From Afifella aestuarii (GTDB lineage Bacteria > Pseudomonadota > Alphaproteobacteria > Rhizobiales > Afifellaceae), in the NCBI RefSeq assembly GCF_004023665.1, contig NZ_SAUF01000001.1, positions 62,001 through 126,000 on the forward strand: DNA of 64,000 bases. Reading direction: 5' to 3'. Numbering within the stretch: the stretch's first letter is position 1; each line of letters opens with the position of its first letter. The position numbers and the translations under genes were made by a program. The notes below the pieces were generated by a model. That model saw nothing but the letters and a program-made list of their open reading frames with translations. It made no database searches and was not told where the DNA came from. Of this stretch, positions 1-9,211 are shown piece by piece.

Positions 1-2
1 AA

Positions 3-311
3 AGCTTTGAGGCTTTCGCCACGGCTTCTGCGACGGTCGCGGCGCATTTTGCCTATCTCGACACCATCGCCGGATGGCTCACGGCTCAGAACGTGCCTCA
101 GAAGGCCGCGTCACAGTATATGGCGGCGGTCTTCGCCGGTGTGGCGGGCTCGCTCCACGAGGACAAGCCGGACTTTGAGCGCCTCGCCAAGGATCACGCG
201 ACGCCTGGGGGCATCAACGAAGCGTTTCTCACCGCCCTCACCTCGGCCGGTGTCTTCGACAAGGTGAAGGACGGGCTTGAGACGCTCGCCGCAAAGACTT
301 CGCTTTCCTAG
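3..311 (+). CDS. Pyrroline-5-carboxylate reductase-like protein, C-terminal part (cut by window edge)
   Basis: Only the last 102 codons are present; the reading frame is open from base 3 and stops at TAG 309-311. The visible part is helical and carries ATPGGINEAF, which resembles the TPGG(x)xE segment of the C-terminal dimerisation domain of pyrroline-5-carboxylate reductases (ProC, last step of proline synthesis, NADPH-dependent). The Rossmann N-terminus lies outside the window, so cofactor use cannot be checked. It converges on the leftward ABC ATPase gene with a 15-base gap. It could also be a ProC paralogue with another imine substrate. Confidence 0.6.
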   Translation, partial: SFEAFATASATVAAHFAYLDTIAGWLTAQNVPQKAASQYMAAVFAGVAGSLHEDKPDFERLAKDHATPGGINEAFLTALTSAGVFDKVKDGLETLAAKTSLS

Positions 312-326
312 AGGTCTCAGACCGCC

Positions 327-1082
327 TCAGGCCGCCTCGCCCTGCCTGCGGCCGCGGGCGACATCGAGGAAGACATCTTCCATGGTCTCGCGGCCATAGC
401 GCGAGATTAGCTCGGACGGGGCCCCCTGATCGACGATCACGCCGCCCTTCATCATGACGACGTCATCGCAGAGACGCTCCACCTCGGGCATGTTGTGCGA
501 GGCGAGGAGAATGGTGGCGCCGCGTTCGCGGCGATAGCGCTCCAGATGGGTGCGCACCCAATCGGCGGTGTCGGGATCGAGCGAAGCGGTCGGCTCGTCG
601 AGGAGGAGGACCTCGGGCCGATTGATCAGGGATTTTGCGAGCGCCACGCGGGTTTTCTGTCCGGCGGAAAGCTTGCCCGACGGGCGGTCGAGAAAATCCC
701 GAAGCGCCAGCTCGCCGGCGAGCTCGTCGATGCGCTCCTTGAGGTCGGCGACACCGTAGAGCCGCCCGAAGACCTTGAGGTTCTGCCGCACGGTGAGCCG
801 CATCGGCATTTCCACATAGGGACTTTCGAAATTGATCCGGTGGAGAACCTGATAGCGCTGGTGCGCCATGTCGGCACCCAGGATGCGGGCTTCCCCCGAG
901 CTCGGCGTGATCAAACCCATCAGCATGGCGATCGTCGTCGTCTTGCCGGCGCCGTTGCCGCCGAGGAGGCCGGTGACGGAGGCGGCGGGCACCGAGAAGC
1001 TGATGCCGTCGACGGCGCTGACCGGGCCGTAGCGCTTGGCGAGGCGCGTCACCGCAATCGGACTGACACCCAGCTGTTGCAT
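327..1082 (-). CDS. ABC transporter ATP-binding protein (CcmA/NatA type), without a neighbouring permease
   Basis: This 251-residue ATPase has Walker A GGNGAGKT (residues 41-48), signature LSAGQKTR (138-145), Walker B VLLLDEP (158-164) and an H-loop in LASHNMPE. The Q-loop position reads NFESP rather than carrying Gln. The fold is the multidrug/ABC-2 export type, which normally pairs with a separate membrane protein. I chose the ATG at 1082 because TGAGGA lies 8 bases upstream; an in-frame TTG at 1124 is possible. It is the last gene of the leftward chvI-chvG-hprK-EIIA-ptsH run, 116 bases after ptsH. No permease is next to it, so its partner must be encoded elsewhere. Substrate unknown. Confidence 0.88.
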   Translation of the reverse strand: MQQLGVSPIAVTRLAKRYGPVSAVDGISFSVPAASVTGLLGGNGAGKTTTIAMLMGLITPSSGEARILGADMAHQRYQVLHRINFESPYVEMPMRLTVRQNLKVFGRLYGVADLKERIDELAGELALRDFLDRPSGKLSAGQKTRVALAKSLINRPEVLLLDEPTASLDPDTADWVRTHLERYRRERGATILLASHNMPEVERLCDDVVMMKGGVIVDQGAPSELISRYGRETMEDVFLDVARGRRQGEAA

Positions 1083-1198
1083 CCTCGTGGTCCTCACGCA
1101 GAGCTTCGCCGGCGTCGGGCGCAAATCTTGCGGCCCCCGGTCGAACGGCCTTGAAAACGTCTCCTGAGATTACGGAGAGACGGCTGGCACTTCCAGCC

Positions 1199-1510
1199 TC
1201 AGTCGCGCGGCTCGCGGGTCACATCCTCGCCGAAACCGCCTTCGACGAGAGCAGCAAGCGCCTCAAGTGCTGCATCCGCATCCGGCCCGACGGCGGCGAT
1301 ATCGATGAAACAGCCGGGGGCTGCGGCAAGCGTCATCAAACCCATGATGGAGGTGCCGCCGACGCTTTGACCGTCCTTGATCACCACCACCTCTGCATCG
1401 AAACAGCTTGCGAGCTTCACGAACTTCGCCGAAGCACGTGCGTGAAGGCCCCGCTTGTTGCAGATGGTGAGGCGTCGCAAAGGCAGGCTCTCCAGAGCGA
1501 TCGTGGTCAT
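1199..1510 (-). CDS. ptsH: HPr phosphocarrier protein of a permease-less PTS
   Basis: HPr passes phosphate from PTS enzyme I to EIIA proteins. This 103-residue protein has the active-site His in RGLHARA (His23). It also has TSIMGLM, with Ser54 at the place of the regulatory serine that HPr kinase phosphorylates. It overlaps the EIIA gene by four bases (ATGA) and lies three genes downstream of hprK, so kinase, EIIA and carrier form one transcription unit. No sugar permease (EIIB/EIIC) is present, which fits the regulatory PTS of alphaproteobacteria. Length is slightly above the usual 85-90 residues because of a short N-terminal lead and a C-terminal tail. Confidence 0.93.
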   Translation of the reverse strand: MTTIALESLPLRRLTICNKRGLHARASAKFVKLASCFDAEVVVIKDGQSVGGTSIMGLMTLAAAPGCFIDIAAVGPDADAALEALAALVEGGFGEDVTREPRD

Positions 1511-1908
1511 TTGGCGGACAAGATCCGGCTGGCGACGTTGATGTATTTCCTCCCGGCATCCTGAGCCGCGACTGTCGCCTCGTCGAGCTCCGCATCGCCA
1601 CGGATGCTCGCAAGCTTGATCAGCATCGGCAGGTTGACGCCGGCCACGACCTCGATGCGGCCAGGTTCCATCACCGAAATCGCAAGGTTCGAAGGGGTGC
1701 CACCGAACATATCGGTCAACAGGATCACGCCATCGCCGGCGTCGACCTCCTGCACCGCCTGAACGATGTCCTGGCGCCGATCCTCCATATCGTCGTCGGG
1801 GCCGATGGAGATCGTCGCGCAGCCCTGCTGAGGCCCCACCACATGTTCCAAAGCAGCGCGAAATTCAGAAGCGAGCTGGCCGTGGGTGACGAGGACTAAT
1901 CCGATCAT
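1507..1908 (-). CDS. PTS mannose-family EIIA component
   Basis: This 133-residue single-domain EIIA of the mannose/fructose superfamily begins MIGLVLVTHGQLA; His9 in THG is the phosphorylated residue. LLTDMFGGTPSN is the other family signature. The ATG at 1908 matches the family N-terminus; upstream in-frame codons exist but add a non-family leader. With HPr and HPr kinase but no EIIB or EIIC it is expected to act as a phosphorylation-state signal rather than in sugar uptake. In rhizobia the equivalent protein (EIIA-Ntr/Man branch) affects carbon use and polymer synthesis; a target cannot be read from this sequence. Confidence 0.9.
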   Translation of the reverse strand: MIGLVLVTHGQLASEFRAALEHVVGPQQGCATISIGPDDDMEDRRQDIVQAVQEVDAGDGVILLTDMFGGTPSNLAISVMEPGRIEVVAGVNLPMLIKLASIRGDAELDEATVAAQDAGRKYINVASRILSAK

Positions 1909-1962
1909 GCGGGGTTTGCCGATCCATTGTGCAAGGGTTGTCATCTTGGCCACAAAAATGCG

Positions 1963-2409
1963 TCACCTTGCAAGTCCCTCGCGCGGCTGAAGGGCTGCGG
2001 CAAGCGCTGTTCGCACGAGCAGCAGCGTCGCAGGGCTCCGTGCCGGAGCCGGTTGGCGCGGCAGGCCTATCCCGGCGATCTCCGTCATCAGCTCCTCGGC
2101 ATCCGGCAGGCGTTCGAGAGCTGCCTCGGGGACGAGGTCGACGACGAGGCGAATCACCGCTGCCTTTTCATGAGGCAGCGGTACTAGCCCGCGGCCCCGC
2201 AGCTCTATCAACCCCTCGGTCGCTGCGGGCGGGGTGGCGACGAGGCGGCCATGGCAGGCCGTCAAATCGCAGTAATCATCGGCAACGAGGCGTCCACCTT
2301 CCGCAAGGATCGACCAGGCGAGCATGGATTTGCCGCTTCCCGACGCGCCGCGAATGAGAATGCCAGCCCCTTGCCAGAGAACACAGCTTGCGTGCAGCCG
2401 CAGCGACAT
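1963..2409 (-). CDS. hprK: HPr kinase/phosphorylase, short alphaproteobacterial form
   Basis: HprK phosphorylates and dephosphorylates the regulatory serine of HPr. The 148-residue product keeps the P-loop GASGSGKS (residues 21-28) and LVADDYC, but lacks the N-terminal domain of the roughly 310-residue Firmicutes enzyme. This short form is typical of rhizobia. I chose the ATG at 2409 because the protein then begins directly at the conserved kinase core, 7 bases after the chvG stop; an upstream frame runs back into chvG but is not family-like. The link chvG-hprK-EIIA-ptsH ties a two-component sensor to the PTS. Confidence 0.9.
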   Translation of the reverse strand: MSLRLHASCVLWQGAGILIRGASGSGKSMLAWSILAEGGRLVADDYCDLTACHGRLVATPPAATEGLIELRGRGLVPLPHEKAAVIRLVVDLVPEAALERLPDAEELMTEIAGIGLPRQPAPARSPATLLLVRTALAAALQPREGLAR

Positions 2410-2416
2410 GGCCCCC

Positions 2417-4213
2417 TCAATCGGCTGCGGGCAGGACGACCGTGAAGCGCGCACCCGCAACGGAACCGTCCCGGTTGCGCCGGTTTTCCGCAGTGATCGT
2501 GCCGCGGTGCGCGACCACGATCTGCCGCGAAATCGCGAGACCGAGACCAGAATTGTTGCCGAACGCCTCTTTTTCCGGGCGGTCGGTGTAAAAGCGCTCG
2601 AAAATGCGCTCGAAATTGTCTTCCGGGATGCCGCGGCCGTCATCATCGACCACGACCACGATCCGCCCGGGCAAGCGCTCGGCTACGACCCGCACCACGC
2701 CCTCGTCGGGGGAGAAGGACAGCGCGTTGTCGATCAGATTGTTGAACACCTGACCAAGGCGGCTGTCATGGCCGAGGACGTAGAAGGCGTCCTTGCCGAA
2801 CTTTCCGGACTTGAGGCTGAGGGTGAGCTGGCTCGGATCGGTCGTGCGCACCTCGCGCGCGACACTCACCACCGCCTCGAGAAGGCGGGCGATATCCACC
2901 GGCTCCGTGTCCTCGCGCGCCAGTTCGGCATCGAGGCGGGAGGCATCGGAGATGTCGCTGATCAGGCGATCGAGGCGACGCACATCGTGCTTGATGACAT
3001 CGAGAAGCCGCTCTCGGTTTTCCTCGCTGCGCGCGATCGGCAGGGTCTCGACGGCACTTCGGAGCGAAGTCAGCGGGTTCTTCAGTTCATGCGCGACATC
3101 GGCGGCAAAGCGCTCGATCGCATCCATGCGGCTGTAGAGCGCGTTGGTCATGTCGCGCAGCGAACGCGCCAGATGGCCGATCTCGTCCTTGCGCTCGCCG
3201 AAATCGGGGATCTGCATGCGCGAGCGCACGCCGCGCCCGACCCTTTCCGCGGCCTGAGAAAGGCGGCTGATGGGGCCCGCGATCGTACTCGCCAGCAGGA
3301 TCGACAACAGGACGGTCGAACTGGCAGCGACCAGGAAGACGCGGAAGATGCCCATACGTTCGGCATGGACGATCGCATCGATGTCGCCCGATTCCGTCGA
3401 CAAAAGCAGCGCGCCGAGGACCGCACGGAAGCGCTGCACGGGCACCGCGACCGAGACGATCAGGCCGCCGTCTTCTCCGACGCGCACGACGGACCCCGCC
3501 TGGCCTGAAAGGGCGTTGACCACTTCGGGATAGGCCCGGCCGTCGCCGGCACCGACCTCGTGATATTTCGGCAGATCGCCACGCCGCAGCCAGAGGCGGA
3601 GCTTGTCCCAGGACTTCTCCCACCAGGAACGCGTTTCTTCCGGTGCCGGCAGATCGAAGCGCAGGATCTGACCGCGCGTGTAAAGCCCCTTGGAATCGAC
3701 GATCAGGTTGCCTTCCTGATCGTAGAGACGGCCGCGAATGCGCGTCGGCGTCATCAGCCGCTTCAACAGGGGCGCGACGCGTTCCGGGTTGATCGGAAAA
3801 TCGGCTGAGGTCTCGCCGACATCGAAAGATGAGACGCTTTCGCCCGCCTGCAATTCCAGGAGCTTGTCGGGATCGATGGTGATCGCGTCGGTTTCAACGG
3901 TTGCCTGCGCGGCGATCGCCGCGGCAATGATCTCCCCCTGCGTTCTCAGGCTTTCGACGCGGGCATCGATCAGGCCGGCGCGAAACTGGTTGAGGTAGAG
4001 AACCGCAAGGACGAGCGCGATGAGGCCGGCGAGGTTGAGGGTGACGATGCGGCGGCTGACGCTCGAAAAGCTCGCCTGGGCAAGGATCGACAGGCCTCTG
4101 GCGAACGGCAAGACCAGGAGCCGCCGCCAGCGCCGTCGCGCCCGCAGCGCTTCATTCTGCCGCGGGGTCTCTTCACGCTTGTGCGTCTCGCCTGGATGCG
4201 TCTCAGCCACCAT
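2417..4213 (-). CDS. chvG: Envelope-signal sensor histidine kinase ChvG (ExoS)
   Basis: The 598-residue inner-membrane kinase has a cytoplasmic basic N-terminus, TM1 at about residues 56-75, a periplasmic sensor domain of about 210 residues, TM2 at about 285-310, a HAMP linker, an H-box VAHELKNPLTS with His375, and an ATPase domain with N-box DNALSFS and GLGLAISRQ. It lies directly downstream of the response regulator gene and faces pckA across it, which is the chvI/chvG arrangement of Agrobacterium and Sinorhizobium. There the pair responds to acid and envelope signals and controls surface polysaccharide and host association. The periplasmic repressor ExoR is not encoded in this window. ATG 4213 is the start. 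Confidence 0.93.
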   Translation of the reverse strand: MVAETHPGETHKREETPRQNEALRARRRWRRLLVLPFARGLSILAQASFSSVSRRIVTLNLAGLIALVLAVLYLNQFRAGLIDARVESLRTQGEIIAAAIAAQATVETDAITIDPDKLLELQAGESVSSFDVGETSADFPINPERVAPLLKRLMTPTRIRGRLYDQEGNLIVDSKGLYTRGQILRFDLPAPEETRSWWEKSWDKLRLWLRRGDLPKYHEVGAGDGRAYPEVVNALSGQAGSVVRVGEDGGLIVSVAVPVQRFRAVLGALLLSTESGDIDAIVHAERMGIFRVFLVAASSTVLLSILLASTIAGPISRLSQAAERVGRGVRSRMQIPDFGERKDEIGHLARSLRDMTNALYSRMDAIERFAADVAHELKNPLTSLRSAVETLPIARSEENRERLLDVIKHDVRRLDRLISDISDASRLDAELAREDTEPVDIARLLEAVVSVAREVRTTDPSQLTLSLKSGKFGKDAFYVLGHDSRLGQVFNNLIDNALSFSPDEGVVRVVAERLPGRIVVVVDDDGRGIPEDNFERIFERFYTDRPEKEAFGNNSGLGLAISRQIVVAHRGTITAENRRNRDGSVAGARFTVVLPAAD

Positions 4214-4227
4214 GGGCTAAAGCGCTC

Positions 4228-4929
4228 TCATGTCTCGCGGAAGCGATATCCGACACCGTAGAGGGTCTCGATCATGTTGAACTCGTCATCGACGGCCTTG
4301 AACTTCTTGCGGAGCCGCTTGATGTGGCTGTCGATGGTGCGGTCATCCACATAGACCTGATCGTCATAGGCCGCATCCATCAGTGCGTTGCGGCTTTTGA
4401 CCACGCCAGGCCGCTGAGCCAGTGCGAAAAGAATCAGAAATTCCGTGACGGTCAGGGTCACATTCTCGTTATTCCACGTGCAGGTGTGGCGCTCCTGATC
4501 CATGACAAGGGCGCCGCGCTCCAATGTCTTTGAGCTGTCGCCGGTGCGCGCAGGGCCCATTTCCTTGGGCTGGGCACGGCGCAAGACGGCGCGCACCCGT
4601 TCAACCAGAAGCCGCTGCGAGAACGGCTTTTTGATGAAATCGTCGGCTCCCATCTTGAGGCCGAAAAGCTCGTCGATCTCTTCATCCTTCGAGGTCAGAA
4701 AAATCACCGGCAGGTCCGTCTTCTGCCGCAGTTTGCGCAGGAGCTCCATGCCGTCCATGCGCGGCATCTTGATATCGAGAATGGCAAGGTCCGGCGGGGC
4801 CTGCGTCAGCCCATCGAGCGCGGAGGCGCCGTCGTTGAAGGTCGTGACGCGATAGCCTTCTGATTCCAGCGTCATCGCCACGGAAGTCAGGATGTTGCGA
4901 TCGTCATCCACGAGTGCGATGGTCGCCAT
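4228..4929 (-). CDS. chvI: Two-component response regulator ChvI (OmpR family)
   Basis: The 233-residue protein has a receiver domain (acidic pocket VDDD, phospho-acceptor Asp52 in LDIKMP, Thr79-Ser80-Lys81, Lys101 in KKPF) followed by a winged-helix DNA-binding domain (about residues 135-233, with [13 protein letters not shown] as the recognition region). It is the partner of ChvG; the gap to chvG is 14 bases. It is transcribed away from pckA from a shared intergenic region with inverted repeats. Very high conservation to rhizobial ChvI is apparent from the motif spacing. Confidence 0.95.
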   Translation of the reverse strand: MATIALVDDDRNILTSVAMTLESEGYRVTTFNDGASALDGLTQAPPDLAILDIKMPRMDGMELLRKLRQKTDLPVIFLTSKDEEIDELFGLKMGADDFIKKPFSQRLLVERVRAVLRRAQPKEMGPARTGDSSKTLERGALVMDQERHTCTWNNENVTLTVTEFLILFALAQRPGVVKSRNALMDAAYDDQVYVDDRTIDSHIKRLRKKFKAVDDEFNMIETLYGVGYRFRET

Positions 4930-5219
4930 GGGGTGATGCTCCTACCGGTGGTTTGCGGCGCCAAAGACTGCGCCTGCGCCGCTCTTGTGACAGAATGCGA
5001 ACGAATTGTGGCAGGTTGCACAAAAAATGCCGTTGCGGAACATGAGAAATCTGTAAGGTTCCGTAACTTAAAAGATGCCTGCCGTCGCAGGGACACAACT
5101 GCGAATTAGGGATCAGAGTTGCAAATGTCGCTCTTGCGACTGCGCATAGCACCCGTCTATGCAGAAACAGGGGTAGCCGGCTCCGGGGGGATGTCCGGCT
5201 CAAAAACATATAGGAGTGA
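4930..5219. promoter_or_regulatory. Divergent chvI/pckA control region with paired GTT-N4-AAC dyads
   Basis: This 290-base region separates leftward chvI from rightward pckA. It holds GTTGCGGAAC (5032-5041) and GTTCCGTAAC (5058-5067). Each is a GTT-N4-AAC dyad, and together they form a near-perfect inverted repeat with centres 26 bases apart, about 2.5 helical turns, as expected for two regulator dimers on one face. A GTCGC-TCTT-GCGAC hairpin lies at 5127-5140. A candidate pckA promoter is TTGCGA (5134-5139), 18 bases, TATGCA (5158-5163). The pckA ribosome site is AGGAG (5212-5216). Which protein binds the dyads is not known from sequence; ChvI is a reasonable guess. Confidence 0.5.
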
Positions 5220-6836
<1,617 letters not shown>

Positions 6837-6859
6837 GCGACGCTGTCATCTTTGTTGTC

Positions 6860-6896
6860 ACGGCCGGCGTATCGCAACGGTGCGCCGGCCGTTTTG
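6860..6896 (+). terminator. Intrinsic terminator after pckA
   Basis: Perfect ten-base stem ACGGCCGGCG (6860-6869) and CGCCGGCCGT (6883-6892) with a 13-base loop, followed by TTT. It lies 24 bases after the pckA stop codon. Confidence 0.85.
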
Positions 6897-6975
6897 TATC
6901 CGGCTTCGGGACCCGTCCAGTTTATCCCTGTGCCGGGTCATCGTTTCGGTCTCACCTGCGGCTTAGCGAGGCTTC

Positions 6976-8448
6976 ATGGGCAAAGAGCAGGCAAAGGGCG
7001 CTGTCGCCTGCGGCCATCGTGAGACGGCGGCCGCCGCTGTCGCCATTCTGTGCGAGGGCGGCAATGCCGTGGACGCCTGCATCGGGGCGCTGCTGACCGC
7101 CTGCGTCACCGAACCCATCCTTGCCGCGCCGGGTGGCGGCGGCTTTCTCATGGCCTATGACGGCGCGCAGCCACATCTCTTCGACTTCTTCTGCGACGCG
7201 CCCCTCGCTTTGCCGCCCGACGGAGACATCGATTTTTTCGAGATCCATGCCGATTTCGGCGAAACCACCCAGTCCTTCCATATCGGCGCAGGTGCGGCGG
7301 CAACGCCCGGTTTTCTTGCCGGGATCGCGGCCGCCTCAGAAAAGCTCGGCCGCCTGCCGCTCAGCGATCTCGTGGAGCCTTCGATCGCAGCTGCCCGCAA
7401 GGGCGTGACGATCGAGCCATTGCAGGCGCGCATGTTCGAGATCGTCGAACCGATCATCACCGCGGATACCGACGTGCGCCGGCTCTTCGCGCCTTCGGGG
7501 CGCCTCCTGCGCGCCGGAGATCTCTTCCGCAACGAGGCGCTCGCTGAGGCCTTCCAGGAAATCGGAGCCGGGCGCCTTGCCACGCTCGAGGCGGCGATGA
7601 TCGAGCAGTGCACCACGCATGGGGGCCTGCTCGAAACCGCGGATTTCCGCCGCTATCAGGTGCAGGAGCGCGATCCGCTTGCGCTTGCCCTCGGCGAAAC
7701 CACGCTTTTCCTCAATCCGCCCCCATCACTCGGAGGCAGTCTTTCGGCGATCGCGCTTCAGGCGCTCGTCCGGCAAAAGAAAAGCGACGCGCCCGCCAGG
7801 CTGACAGCCCTCAGGGAGATGGAGAAAGCGCGTCTTTCCGGAAATTTCGACGCGCTTCTTGCAGATCGGGACGACGATGGTCCGGCAAGCCGCGTCGTCA
7901 GCCGCGGCACGACGCATGTGAGTGTCGTCGACCGCGCCGGCATGGCAGCCGCTGCGACCGTCTCCAACGGCGAGGGCAACGGCCGAATGGTGCCGGGAAT
8001 GGGCTTCATGTTCAACAATATGCTGGGCGAGGAGGATCTCAATCCGAAGGGCTTCCACGCCTGCGAGGCGGGCATGCGCCTTGCCTCCATGATGGCGCCG
8101 ACGCTGGCTCTCGGCCCGGATGGCGAGATCACCGCCTTCGGCACGGGAGGATCCTCGCGCATCCGCACGGCAATCTTCAACGTCGCTGCCAACCTCTTTC
8201 TGGAACATGCCGATGCGGACACGGCCGTGTCAGCGCCACGCCTGCATTTCGAGAACGGGCAGCTCGACGTGGAGGCGGCCGCCGAGCGGGCCGATCTCGC
8301 ACGGCTCAGAGACATCGAGCCGGAGCTCAGGGCCTGGCGCGAGCGCTCGCTTTATTTTGGCGGCGTGCATGTCGCCGAAAATGACGGAAAAGGCCGCTTT
8401 TCCGGCGCCGGTGATGCACGTCGCGGCGGCGTCTTCGCCAGCGCCTGA
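6976..8448 (+). CDS. Gamma-glutamyltransferase family protein, without signal peptide
   Basis: The 490-residue protein belongs to the Ntn-hydrolase gamma-glutamyltranspeptidase family, made as a proenzyme that cuts itself before a threonine. The processing site is RGTTHVSVVD, with Thr312 the predicted nucleophile and new N-terminus of the small subunit. The family oxyanion region reads GTGGSSRI, at the place of the usual Gly-Gly-Ser. It starts MGKEQAKGAV with no signal peptide, unlike the periplasmic enzyme of E. coli, so it is probably cytoplasmic. It may act on glutathione, other gamma-glutamyl compounds or acyl side chains, as cephalosporin acylases share the fold. ATG 6976 has GCGAGG upstream. 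It converges on trmB. Confidence 0.85.
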   Translation: MGKEQAKGAVACGHRETAAAAVAILCEGGNAVDACIGALLTACVTEPILAAPGGGGFLMAYDGAQPHLFDFFCDAPLALPPDGDIDFFEIHADFGETTQSFHIGAGAAATPGFLAGIAAASEKLGRLPLSDLVEPSIAAARKGVTIEPLQARMFEIVEPIITADTDVRRLFAPSGRLLRAGDLFRNEALAEAFQEIGAGRLATLEAAMIEQCTTHGGLLETADFRRYQVQERDPLALALGETTLFLNPPPSLGGSLSAIALQALVRQKKSDAPARLTALREMEKARLSGNFDALLADRDDDGPASRVVSRGTTHVSVVDRAGMAAAATVSNGEGNGRMVPGMGFMFNNMLGEEDLNPKGFHACEAGMRLASMMAPTLALGPDGEITAFGTGGSSRIRTAIFNVAANLFLEHADADTAVSAPRLHFENGQLDVEAAAERADLARLRDIEPELRAWRERSLYFGGVHVAENDGKGRFSGAGDARRGGVFASA

Positions 8449-8462
8449 GGCGCTAGATTTTT
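8440..8462. terminator. Terminator hairpin spanning the stop codons of ggt-like gene and trmB
   Basis: AGCGCC (8440-8445), loop TGA, GGCGCT (8449-8454), then AGATTTTT. The loop is the stop codon of the rightward gene and the right arm overlaps the TAG stop of the leftward trmB (8453-8455). The T-run serves the rightward transcript. Confidence 0.6.
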
Positions 8463-9211
8463 CGGAAGGTCAGATAGGCGGGCCGGCGCCCTTCTCGCAA
8501 CGCCTTCGCCTCGTAGCGCGTGCCGGGCCAGCCAGGATAGGGCTCGCGCCAGTCCGCCACCGTCTCGGCCGGCCATGCGAAGCCGCCATGGCGCAGGACG
8601 CGGATCATCGTCCAATCGACGTAAGAAGGGATGTCGCTTGCAAAGCGAAAAACCCCGCCCGGGCGCAGCACACGATGAATGCGCGCAAGGTTTTCGGCAT
8701 TGACGAAGCGACGCTTCCAATGCCGCCGCTTCGGCCAGGGATCGGGATAGAAAAGATCGACGCGCGACAGGCTTTGTGGCGGCAACCAATCGAGGAGGTT
8801 GGCCGCATCGCCGTCATACAGGCGGATGTTCGCCAGCTCTTCGCCTTCGATCGCGGCGACGGCCTTCGCCATGCCGTTCACGAAAGGCTCGACACCGAAA
8901 AAGCCTGAGGACGGCGTCTTGCGGGCTTCGTGGATCAGATGCTCGCCCCCGCCGAAGCCGATCTCCAGACGCAGATCCTCGACGCCAGCCGCAAAAAGCC
9001 CTGACAGATTGTCGGGTGCCGGCTCGCTCAGATCGAGGGCGAGCTGCGGCAAAAGGCGCTCCATGAGCGCCTCGCGATGGGCGGTGAGCTTCTTGCCCTT
9101 GCGGCGGCCGTGAAGCGAGCTTGTGGTCGGCCGGTCCGCGGCCGACCCATTCTCAGAGCGCGTCGCGGATGCTGTCGGCGAGATCGGTCTTTTCCCAGGA
9201 GAAGCCGCCAT
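8453..9211 (-). CDS. trmB: tRNA (guanine-N7)-methyltransferase TrmB
   Basis: TrmB methylates G46 in the variable loop of tRNAs using SAM. The product has the N-terminal [11 protein letters not shown]-binding [11 protein letters not shown] and the family signature [17 protein letters not shown]. The start is unusual: no ATG, GTG or TTG lies in frame between the metK stop and the conserved GRRKG segment. The first supported start is ATG 9211, inside metK and preceded by GGAGG five bases upstream. It therefore overlaps metK by 59 bases in a different frame and is 252 residues long with a non-conserved leader. Another ATG at 9241 is possible but lacks such a site. Confidence 0.92.
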   Translation of the reverse strand: MAASPGKRPISPTASATRSENGSAADRPTTSSLHGRRKGKKLTAHREALMERLLPQLALDLSEPAPDNLSGLFAAGVEDLRLEIGFGGGEHLIHEARKTPSSGFFGVEPFVNGMAKAVAAIEGEELANIRLYDGDAANLLDWLPPQSLSRVDLFYPDPWPKRRHWKRRFVNAENLARIHRVLRPGGVFRFASDIPSYVDWTMIRVLRHGGFAWPAETVADWREPYPGWPGTRYEAKALREGRRPAYLTFRKI

